Shown here in pieces: positions 37,669-46,097 of a stretch of DNA of 64,000 bases (its first letter is position 1; every line of letters starts with the position of its first letter). The translations under genes and the position numbers were made by a program. The notes under the pieces are model-generated. The model was not told the DNA's origin and did not search any database. It saw only the letters and a program-made list of their open reading frames with translations. This stretch comes from Eubacteriales bacterium (GTDB taxonomy: Bacteria > Bacillota > Clostridia > Lachnospirales > Lachnospiraceae), in the NCBI GenBank assembly GCA_030524715.1, contig JAUNGB010000002.1, forward strand, positions 1 to 64,000. The letters are read 5' to 3'.

Positions 37669-37739
37669 ACGTGTATGGACGGGATGCAGGCGCTACTGTT
37701 ACCATAAACAAAAACACCCAGGACAGGAGGGAAAGCGAG

Positions 37740-38234
37740 ATGGCGGACATGGAACGGGTACATAAAATACAGAACCATCCCGTATTCCGGGATTTATATG
37801 AGAAGCTTGAGAAATCAGAAAAAGACAGGATTTTCTGCAGACATACTATGGAGCATTTTCTGGATGTGGCAAGGCTGATGTATATTTACAATCTGGAGGA
37901 CAAAGCAGGCTTTTCCAAGGAGGTCATTTATGCAGCGGCGCTTCTTCACGATATCGGAAGATATGAGCAGGCGACAGCGGGAACACCTCACGAAATCGCC
38001 GGAGCAAGGATCGCCGGGGGGATTTTGAAGGAGTGCGGATTTACAGAGGCGGAGATACTTCCGGTGGTGGAAGCTATTATGGGACACAGAAGCCAGAAAA
38101 GCGGCAGCAGCGGGTCAGTCCTGACGGCATATCTTTACCGTGCGGATAAAAAATCCCGAAGCTGTTTTGCGTGCCCTGTACTTGCAGAGTGCAACTGGCC
38201 TGAAGAAAAAAAGAATTTAACTATTACGTATTAA
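37740..38234 (+). CDS. HD-domain phosphohydrolase in the folate operon
   Basis: A 164-residue HD-superfamily protein. Metal ligands are visible as HTMEHFLDVARL (about residues 27-38), LLHDIGRYEQ (HD pair, about 66-75), and HEIAGARIAG. The end carries a short cysteine motif CFACPVLAEC. It lies 72 bp after folE and before folP. The usual folate operon needs a phosphatase to strip dihydroneopterin triphosphate, and no FolQ-type Nudix gene is here, so this protein is a candidate for that step (inference). The ATG at 37740 follows CAGGAGGGAAAGCG. Confidence 0.75.
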   Translation: MADMERVHKIQNHPVFRDLYEKLEKSEKDRIFCRHTMEHFLDVARLMYIYNLEDKAGFSKEVIYAAALLHDIGRYEQATAGTPHEIAGARIAGGILKECGFTEAEILPVVEAIMGHRSQKSGSSGSVLTAYLYRADKKSRSCFACPVLAECNWPEEKKNLTITY

Positions 38235-38235
38235 A

Positions 38236-38330
38236 TCCGCGTAGCTTTAGATGCGCGGTTCGGGAAACTTATATCGGAATGGGCGGAGAGAAATCGGTAT
38301 CCCATTCCGATAGTAATCAATCTACGCGGA
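38236..38330. other. nested inverted-repeat structure upstream of folP
   Basis: The outer stem TCCGCGTAG (38236-38244) pairs perfectly with CTACGCGGA (38322-38330). Inside it, TATCGGAATGGG (38272-38283) pairs perfectly with CCCATTCCGATA (38301-38312). The arrangement could be an RNA regulatory element or a small mobile repeat. No T run follows, so it is not a simple terminator. Confidence 0.6.
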
Positions 38331-38341
38331 CGTTTCTGTAT

Positions 38342-38379
38342 GTCGCACTCCGTTAAATTTACCGAGCGTGGATTGAAAC
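38342..38379 (+). repeat. solitary sequence resembling the ends of a type I-C CRISPR repeat
   Basis: GTCGCACTCCG at 38342-38352 and GAGCGTGGATTGAAAC at 38364-38379 match the two conserved ends of type I-C-like repeats. The middle is AT-rich and longer than normal. There is no second copy, spacer or cas gene nearby, so it is at most a relic. Confidence 0.3.
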
Positions 38380-38391
38380 AAGGAGATAATT

Positions 38392-39198
38392 ATGCAGATC
38401 GGCGGAAAAGAATTTGATGTAAAAAATAAAACCTATATTATGGGGATTTTAAATGTGACTCCTGATTCCTTTTCAGACGGCGGGAAGTTTAACAGTCTTG
38501 ACGCTGCACTTTTCCATGCGGAGGAAATGATAAAAGAGGGAGCGGACATTGTAGATATCGGCGGGGAATCCACCCGTCCGGGACATACGGTCATTACGGA
38601 TGAAGAGGAGATCGCCCGTGTCGTCCCGGTGATCGAGGCGGTAAAAAGCCGCTTTGACGTTCCGGTATCCATTGATACCTACAAAGGAAAGGTTGCGCAG
38701 GCTGCACTTGAGGCAGGAGCAGATCTTGTCAATGATATCTGGGGATTTAAGCATGACAGAAGAGTGGCGGAGCTTACAGCCCAATACGGCGCAGCCTGCT
38801 GCCTGATGCACAACCGCCACGAGGCTGTTTATGAGAATTTTCTGGAAGACGTGGTTAAGGATATGGAAGAGTGCGTGCGTATTGCAAGAGAAGCAGGCGT
38901 AGGGGATGATAAGATCATCCTTGACCCGGGCGTGGGCTTTGGAAAGGATTATCAGATGAATCTGGAAATGATCCATCATGTGGAAATCCTGCACCGTCTT
39001 GGTTTCCCGATCCTTCTGGGAACCTCACGGAAATCTGTGATCGGACTGACCCTGGATCTTCCGGCAGACCAGCGTGTGGAGGGAACACTGGCGACGACTG
39101 TTATGGGAGTAGAGAAGGGCTGTGCCTTTGTGCGGGTTCATGATATTAAAGAAAATAAGCGTGTCATTCAGATGACAGAAGCGATTCTGGGCCGATAG
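38392..39198 (+). CDS. folP: dihydropteroate synthase
   Basis: A 268-residue TIM-barrel enzyme that joins 6-hydroxymethyl-dihydropterin pyrophosphate to para-aminobenzoate; it is the sulfonamide target. Motifs: MGILNVTPDSFSDGGKF (about 17-33), DIGGESTRPGH (about 56-66), the pterin pocket VNDIWG, LDPGVGFGK, and GTSRKSVIG (about 208-216). The ATG follows AACAAGGAGATAATT. It ends eight bases before folBK. Confidence 0.95.
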   Translation: MQIGGKEFDVKNKTYIMGILNVTPDSFSDGGKFNSLDAALFHAEEMIKEGADIVDIGGESTRPGHTVITDEEEIARVVPVIEAVKSRFDVPVSIDTYKGKVAQAALEAGADLVNDIWGFKHDRRVAELTAQYGAACCLMHNRHEAVYENFLEDVVKDMEECVRIAREAGVGDDKIILDPGVGFGKDYQMNLEMIHHVEILHRLGFPILLGTSRKSVIGLTLDLPADQRVEGTLATTVMGVEKGCAFVRVHDIKENKRVIQMTEAILGR

Positions 39199-39206
39199 GA
39201 GACAAG

Positions 39207-40016
39207 ATGGATAAGATTAAGATACATAAGCTGGAGGTTTTCGCAAACCACGGGGTTTTTCCCGAAGAGAACGCCCTCGGACAAAAATTTGTTTTTTCTG
39301 CTGTTTTGCACACACATACCAGAAAAGCAGGACTTACGGATGAGTTGGGGTATTCCATTCATTACGGGGAGGTCAGCCATTTTATCCAGAAATTTGCGAA
39401 AGAGCATACCTATAAGCTTCTGGAAAGCCTTGTGGAGCAGCTTGCGCAGGCGCTGCTTCTGGAATTTCCGTTAATAGAGCGCGTGGATCTGACCGTGGAG
39501 AAGCCCTGGGCACCCATTGGGCTTCCGCTGGAAACAGTCAGCGTGGAAATCAGCAGGGGCTGGCATACGGCATATATTGCCCTTGGCTCCAACATGGGCG
39601 ACAAAAAGGCTTATCTTGATATGGCGGTGGAAAGACTGAATGAGCGTCCGGACTGCCAGGTGGTCAGGGTTTCCGAATATCTGGTGACAGCTCCCTACGG
39701 CGGCGTGGAGCAGGACGATTTCCTTAATGGAGCACTGGAACTTCGGACAATGCTGGAACCGGAGGAACTGCTGGATGCCCTTCATGAGATCGAGCAGGAG
39801 GCAAACCGTGTCCGTGAAATCCATTGGGGGCCGAGAACTCTGGATCTGGATATCCTGATGTATGATGATCTGGTACTGGACACCCCGGATCTTCATATTC
39901 CCCATGTGGAAATGCATCTTCGTGACTTTGTATTGATTCCCATGGCGGAGATTGCGCCCTGGAAGCGCCACCCGCTGACAGGAGAAACCGTAGAAGAAAT
40001 GCGGAAGAAGCTGTAA
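39207..40016 (+). CDS. folBK: fused dihydroneopterin aldolase / HPPK
   Basis: A 269-residue bifunctional protein. Residues 1-118 are FolB (IHKLEVFANHGVFPEENALG, with YKLLESLVEQLAQAL), which cleaves dihydroneopterin. Residues 120-269 are FolK (YIALGSNMGDKKAYLD, EIHWGPRTLDLDILMYDD, IPHVEMHLRDFVLIPMAEIAP), which pyrophosphorylates the product for FolP. Such fusions are common in Clostridia. The last gene of the operon is followed by a terminator. Confidence 0.94.
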   Translation: MDKIKIHKLEVFANHGVFPEENALGQKFVFSAVLHTHTRKAGLTDELGYSIHYGEVSHFIQKFAKEHTYKLLESLVEQLAQALLLEFPLIERVDLTVEKPWAPIGLPLETVSVEISRGWHTAYIALGSNMGDKKAYLDMAVERLNERPDCQVVRVSEYLVTAPYGGVEQDDFLNGALELRTMLEPEELLDALHEIEQEANRVREIHWGPRTLDLDILMYDDLVLDTPDLHIPHVEMHLRDFVLIPMAEIAPWKRHPLTGETVEEMRKKL

Positions 40017-40030
40017 AACAGAATAGATGG

Positions 40031-40076
40031 ACAGCAGTATCCTTGCCTTATGGAAGCAGGTGCTGCTGTTTTTTTA
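40031..40076 (+). terminator. terminator of the folate operon
   Basis: ACAGCAG (40031-40037) pairs with CTGCTGT (40063-40069), with an inner CCTTGCC...AGCAGG pairing, followed by seven Ts. Confidence 0.8.
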
Positions 40077-40081
40077 TACCA

Positions 40082-40109
40082 GATGTGCAGGGATTCGGTT
40101 TGGAATTAT
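40082..40109 (+). repeat. fragment of the 160-bp dispersed repeat
   Basis: Twenty-eight bases (beginning GATGTGCAGGGATTCGG) are identical to the centre of the unit at 19551-19710 and to its inverted copy. Only this part is present, right after the folate terminator. Confidence 0.7.
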
Positions 40110-40147
40110 TAACGGCTTTTGTAAGATAATTAAGATATTTTGGGATA

Positions 40148-40194
40148 AACAGTATATAACACTTGACAATAGTTATAAACTGTTATATACTGTT
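40148..40194 (+). promoter_or_regulatory. GntR promoter with overlapping palindromic operator
   Basis: TTGACA at 40163-40168 and TATACT at 40186-40191 are separated by exactly 17 bp. AACAGTATATAACA (40148-40161) and TGTTATATACTGTT (40181-40194) form perfect 14-bp inverted arms; the right arm covers the -10 box and the left abuts the -35 box. It is the likely site where the GntR/YtrA protein represses its own operon. Confidence 0.78.
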
Positions 40195-40269
40195 TGCAAC
40201 AGAGAAGGAAGCCCTGATCAGGCTTTTCCGCTCTGACTGTGCAGGAACAGCACATAACAGGAGGTACCG

Positions 40270-40641
40270 ATGAAGATTATAATCAACCATACATCCATGC
40301 AGCCGATCTATGAGCAGATCGTTTCCCAGATTAAGGCGATGGTCATAGACGGCGAACTGAAGCCCCAGGAAATGCTTCCCTCGGTGCGCGCATTGTCAAA
40401 GGAACTGAAGATCAGCGCCCTTACGGTGAAAAAGGCCTACGACTATCTGGAAGAGGAAGGCTTTGTGGTTACCGTACATGGGAAAGGCAGCTTTATTTCC
40501 AATGCGAACCAGAACCTGCTTTTGGAGGAACGACGCAAAGAGGTGGAAGCGGATCTGGAGCTGGCGATCCAGAGGGGACGAAGCAGCGGCCTGACGGATG
40601 AAGAGCTTAGAGAACTATTTGAATTGATTTTGGAAAGCTGA
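40270..40641 (+). CDS. GntR/YtrA-type transcriptional regulator
   Basis: A 123-residue regulator with a GntR winged helix (PIYEQIVSQIKAMVIDGELKP, SVRALSKELKISALTVKKAYDYLEEEGFV, residues 11-70) and only a short C-terminal helix, as in the YtrA subfamily. These proteins repress adjacent ABC exporter genes and respond to cell-wall stress. It has a strong promoter overlapped by a perfect palindrome and precedes the ABC pair by 99 bp. The ATG is preceded by GGAGGTACCG. Confidence 0.9.
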   Translation: MKIIINHTSMQPIYEQIVSQIKAMVIDGELKPQEMLPSVRALSKELKISALTVKKAYDYLEEEGFVVTVHGKGSFISNANQNLLLEERRKEVEADLELAIQRGRSSGLTDEELRELFELILES

Positions 40642-40645
40642 GATT

Positions 40646-40693
40646 GAACGCAGATAAGCATCCCCCGCTTCAGGCGCGCAGAGTACCAAGCGG
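40646..40693 (+). repeat. two-hairpin leader repeat, copy B (upstream of ABC ATPase)
   Basis: It begins GAACGCAGATAAGCAT like copies A and D, then diverges (CCCCCGCTTCAGGCGCGC) and ends ACCAAGCGG. It is the most divergent of the four and lacks a clear second hairpin. Confidence 0.45.
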
Positions 40694-40740
40694 CGGGCAG
40701 GGAATGTTAAACTATGAAATGACAGGATGGAGGCGCAGAA

Positions 40741-41592
40741 ATGTTGTTGGAATTAAGCGGCGTAAAGAAGAATTATAAAGGATTCACGCTGGATTGCTCC
40801 CTTAAGCTGCAGGAAGGCAGTATTACAGGGCTGATCGGGGCGAACGGCGCGGGGAAAAGCACTACGTTTAAAGCCATTTTGGATCTGATTCGCATCGATG
40901 AAGGGGAGATCCGGATCTTCAATAAAAATCACCGTGAAATAACTCTGGCAGAAAAAGAAGAAATCGGTGTGGTCTTGTCCGAGAGCTGTTTCAGCGGATA
41001 TCTGAACGTATATCAGATCATTGAGATCATGAAACGCTTTTACCAGAGATTTGATGAGAAGGAATTTAAGAAGAACTGCAAACGGTTTTCTATTCCCCTG
41101 GATAAGAAGATCAAGGAATTTTCCACCGGGATGAAGGCGAAGCTGAAGGTTCTGGCTGCTATAAGCTATGGCGCAAGGCTTCTGCTTCTGGATGAACCTA
41201 CCTCCGGTCTGGATGTGGTTGCCAGGGATGATGTGCTTGGCATACTCCGGGAATATATGGAGAAGGAAAACAGGGCGATCCTCATAAGCTCGCACATTTC
41301 CTCTGATCTGGAGGGACTTTGCGACGATCTGTATATGATCGACCACGGAAGGATCGTCATGCATGAAGATACGGATGTACTTCTGGGAAGCTACGGACTG
41401 ATCAAAGCAGATGAAACCGCATATGAAAAGCTTGACAAAAGATATATCCTGCGGATTCGCAGGGAGCATTTCGGTTATAGCTGCCTGACAAACGAAAAGA
41501 ACTTCTATCTGGAAAATTATCCTGATCTGGTAATTGAGAAAGGATCTGTTGATGAAGTGATCATGATGATGATCAAGGGGGAGAAGCTATGA
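40741..41592 (+). CDS. ABC transporter ATP-binding protein
   Basis: A 283-residue ATPase. Walker A is GANGAGKST (about residues 34-42), the Q-loop region is VVLSESCF, the signature is degenerate (EFSTGMKAKLKVLAAI), and Walker B with D-loop is LLLLDEPTSGLD. A C-terminal extension follows the H-loop (SSHISSDLEGL). It pairs with the permease that overlaps it by four bases. The arrangement GntR-ATPase-permease is typical for YtrA-controlled ABC-2 exporters; the substrate is unknown. Confidence 0.9.
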   Translation: MLLELSGVKKNYKGFTLDCSLKLQEGSITGLIGANGAGKSTTFKAILDLIRIDEGEIRIFNKNHREITLAEKEEIGVVLSESCFSGYLNVYQIIEIMKRFYQRFDEKEFKKNCKRFSIPLDKKIKEFSTGMKAKLKVLAAISYGARLLLLDEPTSGLDVVARDDVLGILREYMEKENRAILISSHISSDLEGLCDDLYMIDHGRIVMHEDTDVLLGSYGLIKADETAYEKLDKRYILRIRREHFGYSCLTNEKNFYLENYPDLVIEKGSVDEVIMMMIKGEKL

Positions 41593-42248
41593 GAGGATTA
41601 TTGAGAAAAGACTGGGAGCTTTTGGCAGGAAATTATAAAACCTATGCGATGCTTATGCTGATTGCTTGTGTATATTTGTTTATGGGGAAGAACGCAGTGA
41701 ACTTTTTCATTGCATATGTGACTCTGGTTGCGACGCTTCTGGTATTGACTACGATTTCTTACGATGATTTTGAACATGGAATGTCATTTCTGATGACTTT
41801 GCCCATCAACAGGGAAATCTACGTACGGGAAAAATATGTTTTCGGGCTGCTGAGCGGCGTGATCGGATGGGCGGTGTCTGTGGCGGCATCCGCCCTGCGT
41901 ATGGAGATCGGCGGAGGAATAGCAGACTGGGGAGAATGGATGATTCTGGTGATCACATATCTGGGAATTGTGGGGGCTTTGCTGATCGTTATGCTTCCCG
42001 TGCAGTTTAAGTTCGGGGGAGAAAGCGGAAGAGTCGTGCTGGTGGGAATCATTATGGCGGCCCTGATTCTGGGCTTTCTCGGGGCAAAGCTTCTGGAAAC
42101 GCTGCATATTGATATGACGCCGTATATTGAATCCCTGAAGGCGTTAAACCCTCCGCTGGCATTTACCATAGTTTTTCTGATGGCAGCCTTTGGAATGGCG
42201 GTATCTTACAGGATCAGCCTTTACATTGTGCGCAAAAAAGAATTTTAA
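41589..42248 (+). CDS. ABC-2-type transporter permease
   Basis: A 219-residue membrane protein with six predicted transmembrane segments and the pattern of ABC-2 permeases (LLRKDWELL start, FEHGMSFLMTLPINREIYVREKY loop between helices 2 and 3). The ATGA-type overlap with the ATPase gene implies coupled translation. Confidence 0.82.
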   Translation: MRGLLRKDWELLAGNYKTYAMLMLIACVYLFMGKNAVNFFIAYVTLVATLLVLTTISYDDFEHGMSFLMTLPINREIYVREKYVFGLLSGVIGWAVSVAASALRMEIGGGIADWGEWMILVITYLGIVGALLIVMLPVQFKFGGESGRVVLVGIIMAALILGFLGAKLLETLHIDMTPYIESLKALNPPLAFTIVFLMAAFGMAVSYRISLYIVRKKEF

Positions 42249-42341
42249 ACCATATCTTTTTTATAGTAATGTTAAATCATATGGGACACTTGCATATCCG
42301 GATATTTTGTGGTTCAATAAAGGAAGAGGCTGTTCGCAGAG

Positions 42342-42417
42342 TAAACGCAGATAAATTGCGCAGCGGCCTGCGTTCATGAGCATGCAGCAAAGCGGAATGC
42401 AAGTGTCCGTTTTAACG
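42342..42417 (+). repeat. two-hairpin leader repeat, copy C (upstream of DUF362 gene)
   Basis: AACGCAG (42344-42350) pairs with CTGCGTT (42368-42374). A second stem is formed by AAAGCGGA and TCCGTTTT. The core CATGCAGCAAAGCGGAA is identical to copy A. It ends 28 bases before the start codon. Confidence 0.65.
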
Positions 42418-42445
42418 TGACAGAATTACAGAAAGGCGGCCAGAT

Positions 42446-43546
42446 ATGGAAAATAATCAGATTTATATAACATGCGGAACCAATTATAAGGAAATGACGA
42501 AGGAGCTTCTGCGGGAGTGTGCCCTTGCGGACAAGATTGCAGACAGGAAGAGCAGAATCGGCATTAAGCCCAATCTTGTTTCCTCCACAGAAGCATCCTA
42601 CGGGGCGACCACCCATCCGGAGATCATTGCGGGGATTCTGGAGTATCTGCAGGAAAACGGTTTTTATGAGCTTGTAATGCTGGAGGGCTCCTGGGTGGGA
42701 GATAAGACCTCGGAAGCATATGAGGTCTGCGGTTACCGGAAGCTTTCAGAAGATTACGGCGTACCCTTTTGGGACATGCAGAAGGACAAAAGTATTTCAA
42801 GAGACTGCGGGGGCATGCGCCTGAACCTTTGTGAGAGTGTGGAAAAGCTGGATTTCCTGATCAATGTTCCCGTATTGAAGGGGCATTGCCAGACGAAGAT
42901 CACCTGTGCGCTCAAAAATATGAAGGGATTGATTCCCAACTCTGAGAAACGGCGCTTCCATTCCATGGGACTGCATAAGCCCATTGCGCATCTTGGAGTG
43001 GGAATCCGGCAGGATTTTATTGTGGTAGACAATATCTGCGGGGATCTGGATTTTGAGGACGGGGGAAATCCTGTGGTGATGAACCGGATCCTGGCAGGTG
43101 CGGATCCGGTGCTTATAGACGCCTATGTGTGCCATCTGATGCACTATGACATTACGGAGGTTCCTTATATTGTCATGGCTGAGCAATTAGGAGCAGGCTG
43201 CGCGGATCTTTCAAAGGCAGATATCCGTATCTGCGGCGAGGGAACAGGGAAGGAACTCCCCAAATCCAGAAAGGTGGTGGAGCTTCAGGACGCGGTGGAA
43301 GAGGTGGAATCCTGCAGCGCCTGCTACGGCTATCTGATCCCGGCTTTGGAAATGCTGAAGGAGGACGGCCTTTTTGAAAAGCTGGACAAAAAAATCTGTA
43401 TCGGGCAGGGCTTCCGGGGCAAAACCGGGGAATTGGGCGTCGGTCACTGTACCAGGAAATTTGCCTGCCATCTGGAGGGCTGCCCTCCTACAGAGAACCA
43501 GATCTATGAATTTTTAAAGGAATATGTGAGCAAAAATGAAAAATAA
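42446..43546 (+). CDS. DUF362-domain protein
   Basis: A 366-residue cytoplasmic protein with the DUF362 pattern: IGIKPNLVSSTEASYGATTHPEI (about residues 33-55), a central DFLINVPVLKGHCQTKITCALKNMKGL (about 133-160) and a cysteine-containing end (CSACYGYL, CTRKFACHLEGCPP). Many family members carry or interact with Fe-S clusters, but no complete 4Fe-4S ferredoxin motif is visible here. The function is unknown. It overlaps the following hydrolase gene by 11 bases. Confidence 0.75.
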   Translation: MENNQIYITCGTNYKEMTKELLRECALADKIADRKSRIGIKPNLVSSTEASYGATTHPEIIAGILEYLQENGFYELVMLEGSWVGDKTSEAYEVCGYRKLSEDYGVPFWDMQKDKSISRDCGGMRLNLCESVEKLDFLINVPVLKGHCQTKITCALKNMKGLIPNSEKRRFHSMGLHKPIAHLGVGIRQDFIVVDNICGDLDFEDGGNPVVMNRILAGADPVLIDAYVCHLMHYDITEVPYIVMAEQLGAGCADLSKADIRICGEGTGKELPKSRKVVELQDAVEEVESCSACYGYLIPALEMLKEDGLFEKLDKKICIGQGFRGKTGELGVGHCTRKFACHLEGCPPTENQIYEFLKEYVSKNEK

Positions 43547-44501
43547 AATAATAAAGCTATCGGCCGTCGCCGCTGTGGGGACAGGCCTGTTTACGGCGTT
43601 TGGATGGCCTTTTTTTGAATTGATGATCCGCTGTAAAAAGAATAAAAAGCTGACCAAAAAGAAATGGATGGGACTCTCGCATACGAAAATAAACCATCCC
43701 AGATATAAATTTGAGAAAGAATATGAAGCGGGGAAGGCATGGTGCAGAAATCAGGATATGGAGGACTGCTATATCCGAAGTGCGGACGGCCTGATGCTCC
43801 ACGCATATTATTTTCCCGCGGAGAACGCAGAGCGGGCCGTTCTTTTGAGCCACGGCTATAAGGGCAGCGGCTTCGGGGATTTTGCATATATTGCCGAATT
43901 TCTCCATGAAAACCGGTGCGATCTGCTTTTTATAGACCAGAGATGCTGCGGAGCCAGCGAGGGAGAGTTTATTACCTTTGGGGCAAAGGAACAGTATGAT
44001 GTGCAGAGTTGGGCCTGCTATCTTGCCGAAAAGAATAAAAAGAAGCTTCCGATATACCTTTACGGGGAATCCATGGGGGCGGCTGCGGTGCTGATGGCTT
44101 CGGGACATAAATTACCCCAGGAGGTAAAGGGGCTGATCGCAGACTGTGGTTTCTGGTCAATGAAGAGCCAGCTTCGGGATATCGCCGCCAATTGGTTCCA
44201 TCTGCATTGGGTGGAGCTTCTGCTGCTCCGGGTGGATCTGTTCTGCAGGTTTTTGGCGGGATTTTCCATGAAAGGGGCGGATACCACGGACGCCATGGGG
44301 AGGAACAAAATACCGGTGTTGTTTTTCCATGGTTTAGAGGATACTTATGTGCTTCCGGAGAATACGGTGTACAACTATTCGCTGTGCCGGGCGCCCAGGG
44401 AGCTTGTCCTGATACCCGGCGCAAGGCATCTTTGCAGCGCATATGAAGCGCCGGAGCTGTACAGAAAAAAGCTTCTGGATTTTTTGGCAAAATATGATTA
44501 A
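43536..44501 (+). CDS. alpha/beta-hydrolase with N-terminal membrane segment
   Basis: A 321-residue protein. A hydrophobic N-terminal stretch (residues 6-30) likely anchors it. The hydrolase core shows LLSHGYKGSGFGDF (oxyanion region), IDQRCCGASEG, the nucleophile elbow YGESMGAAAV (Ser near 171), and later FHGLEDTYV (Asp) and GARHLCSA (His). It resembles the YqkD/BEM46-type peptidase-esterase group. The substrate is unknown; it is translated with DUF362. Confidence 0.82.
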   Translation: MKNKIIKLSAVAAVGTGLFTAFGWPFFELMIRCKKNKKLTKKKWMGLSHTKINHPRYKFEKEYEAGKAWCRNQDMEDCYIRSADGLMLHAYYFPAENAERAVLLSHGYKGSGFGDFAYIAEFLHENRCDLLFIDQRCCGASEGEFITFGAKEQYDVQSWACYLAEKNKKKLPIYLYGESMGAAAVLMASGHKLPQEVKGLIADCGFWSMKSQLRDIAANWFHLHWVELLLLRVDLFCRFLAGFSMKGADTTDAMGRNKIPVLFFHGLEDTYVLPENTVYNYSLCRAPRELVLIPGARHLCSAYEAPELYRKKLLDFLAKYD

Positions 44502-44511
44502 ACCAGCCGGA

Positions 44512-44551
44512 GGGCTGCCTTACTGATCGCTTAGTGGGGCAGTCCTTTTTT
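44512..44551 (+). terminator. Rho-independent terminator
   Basis: GGGCTGCC (44512-44519) pairs with GGCAGTCC (44538-44545), followed by six Ts. It separates the hydrolase from the condensation-protein cassette. Confidence 0.8.
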
Positions 44552-44676
44552 GGTATGAAAAGTCTTGGTCAATTTTGTGTAAACTGTTTGTTAAGTTCCC
44601 AAGGGGGTAGAAATTAAAAATAAAATGTGGTAACTTCTCTGAAGAAGGAATGAAACAGGAAAACAGGAGGTTACAT

Positions 44677-46062
44677 ATGAAAGAATATTATCCTTTAACA
44701 GCAGCACAGAAAATGCACTATGACTGGATCAGGAAATACAAAACACAGCAGGTGTCAGGAGTCAGTGTTGTGGCAGCTTTGAAATCAGCCCTGGATTTCG
44801 GCCTTTTAAAGAAATGTATACAGTTGGAGATTGAACGTTACGGATGCATGAGGATCCGTTTTACAAAACCTGATAAAAACGGGGACGTTAAACAATATAT
44901 CGTGAAACAAGATACCAGAGATATTCCGCTTAAGGATTTATCCGGCATGAGCCTGGCTGAGGCGGACGACCTGATGCAGCAGTGGGCCTATGAAACCTTT
45001 GACGGGGATGATATCCCCTTATGTGATGTGACTATGGTAAAGCTCCCGGAGGGGTATAACGGATTTTTTCTCCATATGGATCACAGACTGATCGATTCCT
45101 GCGGCCTGGTGGTGATGATCAATGACCTGATGCAGCTTTATACCCATTACAGATTTCAGTCGGAATATCCTGACGATCTGGCGGACTTTGAAACGGTTCT
45201 TATAAAGGATCTGAAAAAAGCGGGCAATGAGAAGCGTTTTGCCAAAGATAAGAAGTTCTGGGACGACCAGATTGACGCTTTGGGCGAGCCGTTGTATTCC
45301 GACATTCAGGGGCCTTCCGTTCTTGAAGAGGCGAGAAAGCGGCATGGGAATCCGCAGTTAAGGGCTGCGGATATCGAACTGGACAATCTGTTTGTGGAGG
45401 TGAAGGATTATTATCTGGAGCCTGAACCCACGAAGAACCTGATCGATTTCTGTATGAACCATCAGCTTTCCATGACGAATCTTCTGCTGCTTGGGATCAG
45501 AACCTATTTATCAAAGGTCAATAACGGACAGGAAGATATTACCATAGAAAACTTTATTTCGAGACGCTCCACCCATGATGAGTGGACCTCGGGCGGAAGC
45601 AGGACGATCATGTTCCCCTGCAGAACCGTGATTCCCGCAGAAACAGAATTTATCGCGGCTGCCTATGAGATCCAGAATGTGCAGAACAGGATCTATATGC
45701 ACAGTAATTATGATCCGGCGCTGATCCAGGAGGAAATGAGAAAACGTTATCATACGCCGGAAAATACCACCTATGAAAGCTGTTATCTCACCTATCAGCC
45801 AATGCCCGTCAAAATGGGGAACCCGCATCTTGTAAATATTCCGCAGCATTCCAAATGGTTTGCCAACGGCGCGGCTACCAAGAAGATGTATTTAACCGTA
45901 TCCCATACGGAGGACGGGGGAATGAATTTCTCCTACCATTATCAGACGGCCCATTTAAAGGAGCATGATATGGAGCTTTTGTATTACTATATGATGCGGA
46001 TCCTTTTCAAGGGAATCGCGGAGCCGGATATGAGCATCGGGGAGATCATGAAGCAGGTGTGA
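44677..46062 (+). CDS. stand-alone condensation-domain protein (NRPS C-domain-like)
   Basis: A 461-residue protein with the two-lobed acyltransferase fold of nonribosomal condensation domains. The start (YYPLTAAQKMHYDWIRKY) matches core motif C1. The active site reads FLHMDHRLIDSCGLVVMIND (about residues 131-150), i.e. HxxxD with Ser in place of the usual Gly of HHxxxDG. Later motifs include FISRRSTHDE and SYHYQTAHL. No adenylation or carrier domain is attached; an acyl carrier protein and an AMP-forming ligase follow. It probably transfers a carrier-bound acyl group to an amine or hydroxyl (inference). ATG 44677 has an ACAGGAGGTTAC site. Confidence 0.75.
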   Translation: MKEYYPLTAAQKMHYDWIRKYKTQQVSGVSVVAALKSALDFGLLKKCIQLEIERYGCMRIRFTKPDKNGDVKQYIVKQDTRDIPLKDLSGMSLAEADDLMQQWAYETFDGDDIPLCDVTMVKLPEGYNGFFLHMDHRLIDSCGLVVMINDLMQLYTHYRFQSEYPDDLADFETVLIKDLKKAGNEKRFAKDKKFWDDQIDALGEPLYSDIQGPSVLEEARKRHGNPQLRAADIELDNLFVEVKDYYLEPEPTKNLIDFCMNHQLSMTNLLLLGIRTYLSKVNNGQEDITIENFISRRSTHDEWTSGGSRTIMFPCRTVIPAETEFIAAAYEIQNVQNRIYMHSNYDPALIQEEMRKRYHTPENTTYESCYLTYQPMPVKMGNPHLVNIPQHSKWFANGAATKKMYLTVSHTEDGGMNFSYHYQTAHLKEHDMELLYYYMMRILFKGIAEPDMSIGEIMKQV

Positions 46063-46097
46063 GAGGTAATTGTAAAGAGGATACAAATTGATTATTT

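Noticed and set aside
38342..38379. CRISPR array
   Set aside because: Only one imperfect repeat-like sequence, no spacers and no cas genes; kept only as a low-interest relic.
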